Shown: positions 35,541-44,032 of the stretch, in pieces | How positions within the stretch are numbered: the first letter of the stretch is position 1 | Layout of the letters: each line of letters starts with the position of its first letter | Origin: Brevundimonas huaxiensis | GTDB lineage: Bacteria; Pseudomonadota; Alphaproteobacteria; Caulobacterales; Caulobacteraceae | DNA length: 64,000 bases | Assembly (NCBI RefSeq): GCF_014218725.1 | Contig: NZ_JABBJE010000001.1 | Span: forward strand, 310,001 to 374,000 | Reading direction: 5' to 3' | The notes under the pieces: generated by a model | Seen by the model: the letters and a program-made list of their open reading frames with translations, nothing else | Told to the model about the DNA's origin: nothing | The model's database searches: none | Program-made: the position numbers and the translations under genes

Positions 35541-35572
35541 AAGGGCCGCACCCGTCGCCGGATGCGGCCCTT
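35541..35572 (-). terminator. Intrinsic terminator after sciP
   Basis: 14-bp stem AAGGGCCGCATCCG / CGGGTGCGGCCCTT with a GCGA tetraloop, followed by TTCTTTTG on the minus strand. Confidence 0.93.
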
Positions 35573-35591
35573 AACGTCTTCGGGGAAACCC

Positions 35592-35876
35592 TCAGGAGCG
35601 ATAGCTCTGGATCCGCGTTGTGCGCAGACCCTGCATGCCCCATTTGTCGATGGCCTTCTGCCAGGCCAGGAACTCTTCGGCCGTCAGGCGATATTTCGCC
35701 AGGGCGTCGTCGAGGCTGAGCAGGCCGCCGCGAACGGCGGCGACGACCTCGGCCTTGCGCCGGATCACCCACCGGTCCGTGTTGGACGGCGGCAGGTCAT
35801 TGAGGGTCAGGGGCGTGCCAGTCGGTCCGACCACGTATTGTTCGCCTTTGCTATTAAGGCGTCGCTCTTGCAACAT
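35592..35876 (-). CDS. sciP: SciP-type CtrA inhibitory HTH protein (DUF1153)
   Basis: 94-residue DUF1153 helix-turn-helix protein. MLQERRLNSKGEQYVVGPTG, TDRWVIRRKAEVVAAVRGG, LLSLDDALAKYRLTAEEFLAWQ and LRTTRIQSYR align with Caulobacter SciP, which binds CtrA at target promoters and blocks transcription late in the cell cycle. Its place beside flgE is the same as in Caulobacter. A TTAA-N7-TTAG element upstream suggests the CtrA-SciP feedback loop is kept. Confidence 0.92.
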   Translation of the reverse strand: MLQERRLNSKGEQYVVGPTGTPLTLNDLPPSNTDRWVIRRKAEVVAAVRGGLLSLDDALAKYRLTAEEFLAWQKAIDKWGMQGLRTTRIQSYRS

Positions 35877-35930
35877 GGGCTTATGCCTCTTTCACCAACA
35901 CCGTAGTGTCATGAAGGTAGGCGTTCCCGA

Positions 35931-35945
35931 CTAAGGTCCGTTTAA
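35931..35945 (-). promoter_or_regulatory. CtrA box upstream of sciP
   Basis: TTAA-acggacc-TTAG on the minus strand, one mismatch from TTAA-N7-TTAA, 55 nt before the sciP start. Confidence 0.6.
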
Positions 35946-36048
35946 GCGTCGTGGTGAAGGAACGGATAACTTCCGCCCCTTCCTGAACGACTCTGTAAAC
36001 CTTGCTTGCGCGACGATTCATCGAGACTAACGCTTACTTACTCGCCGA

Positions 36049-37806
36049 TCAGCGTTTGATGTTGATCAGCTCGGCCAGCATTTCATCGGCCGTAGTGATG
36101 ATTTTGGACGAGGCGGAATAGGCGCGCTGGGTGGTGATCAGGCCCGTGAACTCGGCCGACAGATCGACGGTCGAGGACTCCAGCTGCTTGGCCGCGATCT
36201 CGCCCGCGCCGCCCGTTCCCGCCGCCTTTAAGTTAAAGGTGCCGGACTGAAGGCTGACGGCGTAGGCGTTGCCGGACACTTCACGCAGGCTGTCGGGGCT
36301 GGGGAAGGTGGCGACCGCGACCTGGGCGATGCGGCGCATGACGCCGTTGTCGAAGATGGCGGTGACGAAGCCGCCCTCGTCGATCTTGATTTCGCTCAGA
36401 TTGCCGAACGCCGTGCCGTTGGTGACCGTCGACTGGACGACCGAGGCCGTGTTCAGCTGGCTGAGACCGCCGGCCGAGGTGTTGAGGTCCAGCGTGACGG
36501 CTTGGGCGGCGATGCCCAGACCGTCGGCCCAGGCGACCTGGCCGACCGGCATGGTCAAGTTGGCGGGGTCGGACTTGCCGAAGTTCAGCGTCGCCATGGT
36601 CGGGTCATCGAACAGACCCGTGCCGGCGGGCCAGGCCTTCATCGTGTCGACGTCCAGGCGACCCGACGGCGTGAAGGCGATCTTGCCGGTCTTGATCTGG
36701 CCGTTGGCGTAGGGCGCGCCTGCGATCACGTCGCTGGCCGGCACGGACACGATCTCCGCATACCAGATGTTCGGTTCGTCGCTCTTCAGGAAGCGGAGTT
36801 CCAGATTGCGCTGGCCGCCCTTGGAGTCCGAAACCGGGATGTTCATCTTGAAGTCGGGCTTCACGCCGACGGGGTTGTCGTCGTCGGCGTTGTACATCGC
36901 CATGGAGTTGACCGACGGGTCGTACTTCGTCTTGGCGACGTTTTCGTTGCCCAGGCCGACGTCCGAGAGGTTGATCGTATAGGCGGGGCCGCTGGCCGGC
37001 GTGAACTGGATCTGGGTCGGCGGCGTGCCGATCGCGGTCGCCGAGCCGGCGTTCGCGCCGTTGATGGTCAGGCCAGTGATGGCGCCGGTGGTCGGGTCGA
37101 AGGTCGCCGAGGCGTCGATCTTCTGCGAACCGGACTTGATCACCAGATCGTGGCTGCTGGCGCCGGTGCGGGTGTAGCGGACAGACACGTCGTGGGTCAC
37201 GGCCGGCGTCGCCGTATCGGACACGCCCTTGTAGGACTGGGCGCTGGCGGCCGAAGACGCTTCTTGGCTCGAACGCAGGTTGGCGTTGATCTGGACACGA
37301 GTGGTCGGTTCGGCGGTGCCGCCGACTGAGCCGATGTTGATCGAGCGCAGACGCGACAGATCGGACGGATCGGTCGAGATCTCGCCGTTGGAGTCCACTG
37401 GCCAGCCTTGGAGATACAGGCCGGCGCTGTTCTTCAGATAGCCCTGCTTGTCAACGGTAAAGGCGCCAGCGCGGGTGAACAGGCGGGTGTCGGTCGCGCC
37501 GACGTTTTCGGCCTGCGTCGTCGTGACGAAGAAGCCCTGACCGTTGACGGCGAGGTCGGTGCTTGAGGTCGTGCGCTGAAGCTGACCTTCCTGGCTGACG
37601 TAGGAGCGGGTGTTGGTGGTCACGCCGCCGGCCGAGTAGCTGCCGCCCGATGCGGTCTGGCTGTTGACCAGGGTCTGGAACTCGCTCGCCGTGCGCTTGT
37701 AGCCGACGGTGTTCACGTTGGCGATGTTCTGGGAGATCGCCGCCAGGGCGGCGGAGTTGGCGGCCAGGCCGGACACGCCGGCCAGCATTGCACTGTTGAG
37801 GCTCAT
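36049..37806 (-). CDS. flgE: Flagellar hook protein FlgE
   Basis: 585-residue hook subunit. The N-terminal rod-like motif (MSLNSAMLAGVSGLAANSA, NIANVNTVGYKRTASEFQT) and C-terminal helix (EFTGLITTQRAYSASSKIITTADEMLAELINIKR, in parts) flank variable hook domains. Start is the ATG at 37806 with AAGGAG about 10 nt upstream; the longer frame adds 35 residues not seen in the family. Follows flgD by 49 nt in the fliK-flgD-flgE unit. Confidence 0.95.
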   Translation of the reverse strand: MSLNSAMLAGVSGLAANSAALAAISQNIANVNTVGYKRTASEFQTLVNSQTASGGSYSAGGVTTNTRSYVSQEGQLQRTTSSTDLAVNGQGFFVTTTQAENVGATDTRLFTRAGAFTVDKQGYLKNSAGLYLQGWPVDSNGEISTDPSDLSRLRSINIGSVGGTAEPTTRVQINANLRSSQEASSAASAQSYKGVSDTATPAVTHDVSVRYTRTGASSHDLVIKSGSQKIDASATFDPTTGAITGLTINGANAGSATAIGTPPTQIQFTPASGPAYTINLSDVGLGNENVAKTKYDPSVNSMAMYNADDDNPVGVKPDFKMNIPVSDSKGGQRNLELRFLKSDEPNIWYAEIVSVPASDVIAGAPYANGQIKTGKIAFTPSGRLDVDTMKAWPAGTGLFDDPTMATLNFGKSDPANLTMPVGQVAWADGLGIAAQAVTLDLNTSAGGLSQLNTASVVQSTVTNGTAFGNLSEIKIDEGGFVTAIFDNGVMRRIAQVAVATFPSPDSLREVSGNAYAVSLQSGTFNLKAAGTGGAGEIAAKQLESSTVDLSAEFTGLITTQRAYSASSKIITTADEMLAELINIKR

Positions 37807-37855
37807 GGAAAGAACGCTCCTTAAATAGAGGTCATCGGGAAGGCGGCGGATCGCA

Positions 37856-38584
37856 TCATGCGGCCGCCTCCTCGGTGGGGACGTTCGGATTCTCCGTATC
37901 GTCGGTATCATTGGCCGCCTGGGCCGTGATCTCGTTCAGCGAGATCACGGTCGAGAGCGGAAGGATGGAGTCGCCGATCACCAGATACGGCGCGCCGTTG
38001 TACATCTCGACGCCGGTGACCCGGCCCTGGATCAGCGCCTGGGCGTCGACCTTGGCGCCGGTCGAGTCGGTGGCGGCGACCTTCAGCGTATAGACGCCGC
38101 CGTCTTGGGCCATGCCGCCGTCCTTCAGCTTGCCGTCCCAGGAGAAGGTGTGCAGGCCGGACGTCTTGTCGGGCGCGGCGCCCTCCCAGACCACGACGCC
38201 CTTGCTGTCGACGACCTGCAAAGTGGCCTTGTCCGCGTCGGCGCCCAGTTCGTAGGCCCAGGTGGCCTTGCCGTCGTTGAACTCGGTGGCGGTCCAGGCG
38301 GCGGTGACGCTCTTGCCGATGTAGTTGGCGGCGTTATCCAGACCGCCGCCGGCCTGGGCGGCCAGCAGGCTGGTCAGCAGGTCGTTCGTCAGCAGTTGTT
38401 GCTCCACGCCGGCCATCTGCGTCAGCTGCGCGGTGAACTGGTTCGAGTCCAGCGGCGACAGCGGATCCTGGTTCTTCATCTGCGTGGTCAGCAGGGTCAG
38501 GAAGGTCTCGAAGTTCGAGGCCAAGGCTTTGGTGCCGCCGGTGATGCGGCCCGCTGCGGCGGAGGTTGTGACGGCGTCGACCAT
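37856..38584 (-). CDS. flgD: Flagellar hook assembly (capping) protein FlgD
   Basis: 242-residue scaffold that caps the growing hook and adds FlgE subunits. Family features are FLTLLTTQMKNQDPLSPLDSNQF, LTQMAGVEQQLLTN, then the FlgD Ig-like domain (KATLQVVDSKGVVVWEG, HTFSWDGKLKDGG, YTLKVAATDSTGA). An acidic Asp/Thr-rich tail follows. It lies 4 nt downstream of fliK. Confidence 0.95.
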   Translation of the reverse strand: MVDAVTTSAAAGRITGGTKALASNFETFLTLLTTQMKNQDPLSPLDSNQFTAQLTQMAGVEQQLLTNDLLTSLLAAQAGGGLDNAANYIGKSVTAAWTATEFNDGKATWAYELGADADKATLQVVDSKGVVVWEGAAPDKTSGLHTFSWDGKLKDGGMAQDGGVYTLKVAATDSTGAKVDAQALIQGRVTGVEMYNGAPYLVIGDSILPLSTVISLNEITAQAANDTDDTENPNVPTEEAAA

Positions 38585-38588
38585 GGGG

Positions 38589-40496
38589 TCAGACCTTCAG
38601 ATCGACGCGGTCAGGCGTCAGGGAATGGTTAATCCAGGCGCCAGGCGCCGGGACGGTGGGCATGTCGGCCTGGGCCGCGAGGCGAGAGCCGCCGGCGAAC
38701 AGGGCGTTGCGCTGCTGCTGACGCTCGAAGGCGCCGCCGCCCGTGGACGGATCGCGTTGCGAGAAGTCGAGCGCGTCACCTGCGACCTGGAAGCCGGCCT
38801 CCTGAAGCTGGCGACGCAGTTCGTCGGCGCGGCCCTTCAGATCGGCGGCTGCGGCGGGATTGTCGAAGGCCAGTCGAGCGGACAACTGGCCGTCCTTGCC
38901 GATCTCAAGGCTGACATCGACGCGGCCCAGATCTTCGGGCGTCAGCACCATGTCGAACCGGGTCGAACGGCCCTCGAGCTTGCGGGCCATCTGCGCGGCG
39001 AGTTGGGCGGTGGTCTCGACGGTGGCGCGCGACAGTGTGGTCAGGCCCTGAGCATGGCTGGACACGGCGGCCTGTTGCGCAGGCTGCGCATCGAGCGGCG
39101 CAGGGCTTGCGGTAGTGGATTCAGGCGAGGCCGGCTCCGGCGTGGCGACGCCGCCGGTCGCAGCCTCGGCTACCTTAGCGGATGGCGACGTCGGCTTGGC
39201 GGCGACTTCTATCCCGGCGCTGGAAGGGGTGGCGTCTTGGGTTGTAGCCGTTTGGATCGCGGGAACGGCGGCGTCGCTGGTCTGGTCCACCGCCGCATGG
39301 AGATTGCCGCGCAATGGCGAGGCGGGTTGAAGCGAGGTCGGCGACTTCGGCGTATCGATCGGAGCCGCCTCTGCCGGCTGATCGGCTGTGTCGGCCGTTT
39401 CGGCTGTCGCAGACGACGCCGCTTCAGTGGACGCAGCGACGACGCCGGCCGGGGCGATGAAGGACGGCTTGGGCATCGTCGACGTGACGGCGATCTGGAC
39501 TTGGGCGGTCGGGATCTGAGCGGCCGCAAGGGATTGAGAGATGGGCGACGGTGCGGCCGGTTTGTCGGGGTTAGCGACAGCGGTCTGGATCGTGCTGGCC
39601 TCACTTTCGGACGTGGCAGGCGCCGGCGCCGTTGCGTCGGTCGGACGAGGCGCTGCGTCGCCCTTGATCGTAAAGGCCGACTTGGGCGCGACTGTCGGCT
39701 TCGGACCGTCGGTCGTCGTCGGCTGAACGGGCGTGACCGGGGCCTCGGCGGCCTTGACTTCAGCCGGCTTCGCCACGGCGGGAGAAGAGGGCGACGCTTC
39801 GGTCGTCAGGATTTCGGAGAGTTCCGAAAGGACTGTTTGAGCGGTCGCGGCCGCCAACGCGGACTTCGCTTCAAGGTCCTGGTTGGCAGGCGCCAACGCA
39901 GTCTTGGCAGTGGTGTCAATTGGAGAGCGGGGAGCCGTGGCTACCGCCGTCGTGGTCGCCTCGGGCGCAACGAATGCGACTGCCGCAACATCCTTGGGAG
40001 CTTGTGGATCGACAGGGATTTCCGCCGCGTCCTCGGAAACGGCCGGCGAGCCCGCGACATCGAGCGATTGGGCGACCGGAACGGCCAGCGTCGGTTGCGC
40101 GGCTGTGAACGGCGTTGCGGCGACGAGGCCAGGGGTATCGTCGTCCTTCGCGGCCGTGTCCGTGCCGATCTGCTGTTCGTCAGACAAGACGCGCTGCGTT
40201 TCGGCGTCTGCGCTCTCGCCCGTGGTCGCAGGAATGGTGTCGGTCGTCGCGGTCGCCGTGTCGGCGTCCAAGTCGGCCGTCATCGGCTGGGCCATGATGA
40301 CACCCAGCGACCGAGCGCCCGTCAGACGGCCGGGCGTCATCCGTTCGGCCGGCGCGCCGTGGACGCCCGCGTTCAGCGCCTCGGCGATCTTGCCGGAGAA
40401 CAGACCCGCATCGACGGCCTCTGCGCCCAGGGCGGCAGCCGACGGTCCGGTCGAAACCGGAGCGGCAGGCGCGAACAGGGCGGAAGCGGTGGACAT
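38589..40496 (-). CDS. fliK: Flagellar hook-length control protein FliK
   Basis: 635 residues. A long low-complexity Ala/Thr/Pro-rich N-terminal part (about 1-480), typical of the FliK ruler, precedes a C-terminal domain (STRFDMVLTPEDLGRVDVSL, DELRRQLQEAGFQVAGDALDF) that switches export specificity. Start is the ATG at 40494-40496, because the sigma-54 promoter at 40566-40580 would start transcription about 7 nt before the next upstream ATG. First gene of the fliK-flgD-flgE unit. Confidence 0.88.
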   Translation of the reverse strand: MSTASALFAPAAPVSTGPSAAALGAEAVDAGLFSGKIAEALNAGVHGAPAERMTPGRLTGARSLGVIMAQPMTADLDADTATATTDTIPATTGESADAETQRVLSDEQQIGTDTAAKDDDTPGLVAATPFTAAQPTLAVPVAQSLDVAGSPAVSEDAAEIPVDPQAPKDVAAVAFVAPEATTTAVATAPRSPIDTTAKTALAPANQDLEAKSALAAATAQTVLSELSEILTTEASPSSPAVAKPAEVKAAEAPVTPVQPTTTDGPKPTVAPKSAFTIKGDAAPRPTDATAPAPATSESEASTIQTAVANPDKPAAPSPISQSLAAAQIPTAQVQIAVTSTMPKPSFIAPAGVVAASTEAASSATAETADTADQPAEAAPIDTPKSPTSLQPASPLRGNLHAAVDQTSDAAVPAIQTATTQDATPSSAGIEVAAKPTSPSAKVAEAATGGVATPEPASPESTTASPAPLDAQPAQQAAVSSHAQGLTTLSRATVETTAQLAAQMARKLEGRSTRFDMVLTPEDLGRVDVSLEIGKDGQLSARLAFDNPAAAADLKGRADELRRQLQEAGFQVAGDALDFSQRDPSTGGGAFERQQQRNALFAGGSRLAAQADMPTVPAPGAWINHSLTPDRVDLKV

Positions 40497-40565
40497 GGAA
40501 GCGCGGCGGCTTTCGTAAGGAGCGACGACGGCGCCTGCTGCGCCCAAGAGTTCGTCGTCCTCGAC

Positions 40566-40580
40566 GCAAGGGACGGGCCA
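40566..40580 (-). promoter_or_regulatory. Sigma-54 promoter of fliK-flgD-flgE
   Basis: TGGCCC-GTCCC-TTGC on the minus strand, a perfect match to the Caulobacter sigma-54 consensus. Predicted transcript start is near 40554, 58 nt before fliK. Confidence 0.88.
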
Positions 40581-40728
40581 AGAAAATAAGCCAGCAAAAA
40601 CAATACGAAAAATAGCCTTGAGGGCTGAGGCGCCGAAGGGCGGCGGTCGTTATTGCCGCGCTCTCGCCACTTTTTGCCCGGCTTCGCGGCGCTGCCGATC
40701 AGCGACAGGCGGGGTGTCTGCATCCGAT

Positions 40729-40743
40729 TGGCCCGACCTTTGC
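40729..40743 (+). promoter_or_regulatory. Sigma-54 promoter of flgK-flgL
   Basis: TGGCCC-GACCT-TTGC on the plus strand, with correct -24/-12 spacing, about 130 nt upstream of the flgK start. Confidence 0.88.
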
Positions 40744-40885
40744 GCAGCTTTCCTATCATGACGGCCGTCCGATCAACGATCCTGTGTAAAAACAACGCTT
40801 TGTGTGAGCGGTCGTGGCGCGTAGCTGGGCAAGAACTGCGCGTCGCGATGCAGCGGTTGCCGGGTAGGGCGGGGGAGACGCGTCA

Positions 40886-43003
40886 ATGTCGCTGAACTCG
40901 ATCATGAACATTGCGACGTCGGGGCTGAAGACCGCCCAGTCGCAGTTGCGCGTCACCGCCGACAATATCGCCAACGTCGATACGCCCGGATACATCCGCA
41001 AGGTCGCCGATCAGTCGGCTGCGGTCACCAACGGCTATGGTTCGGGTGTCGACGTCACGCGGGTGCGTCTGGCGACGGATCGTTTTCTGCAGGCCGCCAG
41101 CCTCAGCGCCGGGTCGGACGCCGCGCGCCAGACCGTGCGCTATGAACTGTACGACCAGATCCAGAACCAGTTCGGCGATCCCAGCAGCGACACCAACTTC
41201 TTCGCCCAGGTCGACAAGCTGTTCGCCACCTATGCGACCCTGGCCGAAAGCCCCACGTCCTCGGCCGGGCGTCAGGACACGATCTACAAGACCCAGGCGA
41301 TCTTCAATGAGGCCGCCGGCATCGCGTCCCAGATCCAGTCAGCGCGTCAGGAGGCGGACGGCCGGCTGCTGAGCGCGGTCGAAACGGTCAATCCGCTGCT
41401 GGAACAGATCGCCAAGCTGAACAAGACCATCGCCGCCGGAACGGTGACGAACGAGGATGTGACCGGGGCCCAGAACGCCCAGCTGGGCCTGATCAACGAA
41501 CTGTCCAAATATATGGATGTGAAGGTCGAGGCCCGCTCCAACGGCGGCGTGACGCTGCGCACCAACACAGGCACCACCCTGGTGGGTGAGGGGGCAGCGA
41601 CGCTGTCGTACCAGGCGGCCGGCACCGTGGACGCCATGACGGCCTTCTCCGACATCATGATTACCGAACCCAGCGGCACGCGCTGGCCGCTGCTGGACGG
41701 CGTGTCGTCCGGTCAGATCCGGGGTCTGGTCGAGATGCGCGATGTCGATGCGCCTGCCGCCGCCGCGCGCCTGGGTGAGTTGACGGCCAAACTCGCGGAC
41801 GAACTGAACCGCGCCCATAACGCCAATAGCAGCGTTCCTGCGCCGACCACCCTGACGGGGCGCAACGTTGGACAGTCGCTGGCGAACGCCCTGACCGGCT
41901 TCACCGGCACGACGACCATCTCGGCGGTCAATGCGTCGGGCGTGGTCCAGGCCTCGGCGCAGATCGTCTTTTCCGGCGGGACGATGACGATCAATGGCGC
42001 CGCCGCCGATCCGACCACCTTCCTCAGCGTGCTGAACGCCCAACTGGGCGGCACGGCGACGGCGAGCTTCTCGGACGGCCAACTGCGTCTGGACGGGGCG
42101 GGTGGAAACGGCGTGGCCATCGCCGACGATGCGACCTCGCCCAGCACGAAGGGCGGTCGAGGATTTTCGCACTGGTTCGGCCTGAACGACCTGGTGACCA
42201 CGACCACGCCGACCTTCTACGAGACGGGCCTGACCCTGACGTCTCAGCATGGGTTCGATCCGGGTGAGAGCCTGACCTTGCGCTTTGCCGGTCCTTCCGG
42301 CGCGCGTCTTCGCGACATTACCGTGTCCGTACCCGCCGGGACGGGCACGATGGGCGAGATGCTGGGCGCGCTGAACGACCCCATCACGGGCGTTGGCCGC
42401 TACGGCGCCTTCAGCCTGGATGCGGCGGGCAAGCTGTCCTTCAAGGCCTACGACCCGTCGGCGACGTCGATGAGCGTCGTCAAGGACAATACGACCCAGG
42501 ATCCGTCCGGCGTTTCGATGTCGCAACTGTTCGGCCTGGGCGCGACGGGATCGACGCGGGCGGGCGCCTATACGGTGCGTAGCGATATTCAGCAGGACCC
42601 CGGAAAGCTGGCCTTGGCGCAGTTGAACCTGTCGGCCGCGGCGGGGACGCCAGCGCTGAGCAAGAACGATGGGCGCGGCGGCCTGGCGTTGGGGGATGTG
42701 GGCAAGACGAACGTCGCCTTCGCCGCAGCCGGCGGCAACGCCGGCGGGACCAAGACCCTGTCGTCCTATGCGGCGGACTTCGCCGGCGAGATCGGCGGCA
42801 AGGCCTCGGCTGCCAAGACCCGCAGCGAAACGGCAAGCGCCCTGGCCAAGGAGGCGGACAGCCGCCGCAGCTCGGCCGAAGGCGTGAACATGGACGAGGA
42901 ACTGGTCAACATGACCACCTTCCAGCAAGCCTATAACGCCTCTGCGCGCCTGATCCAGGCGAGCAAGGACATGTACGACGTACTGATCGGAATCCTGCAA
43001 TGA
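40886..43003 (+). CDS. flgK: Flagellar hook-associated protein 1 (FlgK)
   Basis: 705-residue hook-filament junction protein. N-terminal SLNSIMNIATSGLKTAQSQL and NIANVDTPGYIRKV match the FlgK rod-type motif. The C-terminal helix is NMDEELVNMTTFQQAYNASAR with LIQASKDMYDVLIGILQ. It is longer than in enterics because of a large variable middle part. GGGGGAG lies 8 nt upstream of the ATG. Its stop overlaps the flgL start. Confidence 0.94.
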   Translation: MSLNSIMNIATSGLKTAQSQLRVTADNIANVDTPGYIRKVADQSAAVTNGYGSGVDVTRVRLATDRFLQAASLSAGSDAARQTVRYELYDQIQNQFGDPSSDTNFFAQVDKLFATYATLAESPTSSAGRQDTIYKTQAIFNEAAGIASQIQSARQEADGRLLSAVETVNPLLEQIAKLNKTIAAGTVTNEDVTGAQNAQLGLINELSKYMDVKVEARSNGGVTLRTNTGTTLVGEGAATLSYQAAGTVDAMTAFSDIMITEPSGTRWPLLDGVSSGQIRGLVEMRDVDAPAAAARLGELTAKLADELNRAHNANSSVPAPTTLTGRNVGQSLANALTGFTGTTTISAVNASGVVQASAQIVFSGGTMTINGAAADPTTFLSVLNAQLGGTATASFSDGQLRLDGAGGNGVAIADDATSPSTKGGRGFSHWFGLNDLVTTTTPTFYETGLTLTSQHGFDPGESLTLRFAGPSGARLRDITVSVPAGTGTMGEMLGALNDPITGVGRYGAFSLDAAGKLSFKAYDPSATSMSVVKDNTTQDPSGVSMSQLFGLGATGSTRAGAYTVRSDIQQDPGKLALAQLNLSAAAGTPALSKNDGRGGLALGDVGKTNVAFAAAGGNAGGTKTLSSYAADFAGEIGGKASAAKTRSETASALAKEADSRRSSAEGVNMDEELVNMTTFQQAYNASARLIQASKDMYDVLIGILQ

Positions 43004-43965
43004 CGCGCGTCGCGACCCACGGGAACTACCAGTCGGCCTTGCTCAGCCTGATGAACGCGCAGGGCCGCGCGCAGCAGGCGCAGGAGCGGATCGATAGCGA
43101 GAAGATCGCCACCGATATGTCTGGCTATGGTCGAGGCGCCGAACAGCTGACCAGCCTGACATCGACACAGGCGCGGCTGGAGGGCTTCATCTCCACCGGC
43201 GAGGCCGTGAAGGCGCGGCTGAGCGCCCAGGATCTTGCCATGAGCCGCATCTACGAAGGCGGTAATGCGGCGCGCGAGGCCATCGCAAACAGCCTGGCGG
43301 CCGGGCGGATCGACAATCTGATGGTCGAGCTCGGTCTGAACTATCAGACGGTGCAGGGTGGACTGAATGCGGAACACCAGGGCTCCTATCTGTTTGCGGG
43401 CGGCCAGAGCGATATCGCGCCCGCCACGGCTGCAACCATGGCCGATTTGACGGCGGCGCCGTCCACCGCCGCGACCTTCGCCAACGACACCCTGAAGCAG
43501 AAGTCGCGCATCGACGAGAAGACCACGGTCGAGACCGGGTTTCTGGCCAGCGAGATCGGCGGGCCGCTGACCGAGGTGTTCCGCAACATCCAAGCCTTCC
43601 AGAACGGCACGGCGGTCACCGTCGGCGGCGTGACCTATACGCCGGCCGGGGCGGGCACGCTGACGGGACAGCCCGACGCCAACGTCACCGCTTTTCTAAA
43701 GGCGCAGATGGGCGAACTGGACAAGGCGAATGCGGGCCTGACGAACCAGACGGCCAAGAACGGTCTGATTCAGAACCACGTCGAGACGGCGCTGGACGCC
43801 CAGGAAAATCAGAAAACTGCTCTGCAGAAGATGATGCAGGACAAGTCCGGGTATGATCCGGCACGGGCGATCACCGATCTGCAGATGGCGCAGGTGGCGA
43901 TCGAGGCTTCGGCTCAGATCATCAACTCGCTGAAAAGCACGTCGCTGCTTAATCTGCTGCGCTAA
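43000..43965 (+). CDS. flgL: Flagellar hook-associated protein 3 (FlgL, flagellin-like)
   Basis: 321-residue junction protein. It has flagellin-type terminal helices: MTRVATHGNYQSALLSLMNA at the start and ITDLQMAQVAIEASAQIINSL with KSTSLLNLLR at the end. The start is ATGA-coupled to flgK. Forms the second ring between hook and filament. Confidence 0.92.
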   Translation: MTRVATHGNYQSALLSLMNAQGRAQQAQERIDSEKIATDMSGYGRGAEQLTSLTSTQARLEGFISTGEAVKARLSAQDLAMSRIYEGGNAAREAIANSLAAGRIDNLMVELGLNYQTVQGGLNAEHQGSYLFAGGQSDIAPATAATMADLTAAPSTAATFANDTLKQKSRIDEKTTVETGFLASEIGGPLTEVFRNIQAFQNGTAVTVGGVTYTPAGAGTLTGQPDANVTAFLKAQMGELDKANAGLTNQTAKNGLIQNHVETALDAQENQKTALQKMMQDKSGYDPARAITDLQMAQVAIEASAQIINSLKSTSLLNLLR

Positions 43966-44016
43966 GTTATCGTTTCAAAAAAAGAAAACGGCAACGCTGG
44001 ACCAAACATCGTTCTG

Positions 44017-44031
44017 GAACGTATCAAGAAC
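44017..44031 (+). promoter_or_regulatory. LexA (SOS) box before the radical SAM/UdgX operon
   Basis: GAAC-gtatcaa-GAAC, the reverse complement of the alphaproteobacterial GTTC-N7-GTTC LexA box. It ends one base before the start codon, so LexA would cover the initiation region. Confidence 0.75.
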
Positions 44032-44032
44032 G

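Larger units (their letters stand above)
40497..40885. other. Divergent flagellar promoter region (fliK / flgK)
   Basis: 389 nt without a gene. It contains two sigma-54 promoters, one in each direction (see 40566 and 40729), about 150 bp apart. The interval is AT-richer at 40585-40615, a plausible IHF bend site. FlbD-type enhancer sequences are likely here but were not identified confidently. Confidence 0.7.

Noticed and set aside
38325..40589. 754-codon plus-strand frame opposite fliK
   Set aside because: Mirror of FliK low-complexity sequence; no domain and no start signal.
43966..44032. AT-rich stem after flgL as a terminator
   Set aside because: CGTTT/AAACG arms are short and no T tract follows; the region is better explained by the LexA box and promoter.
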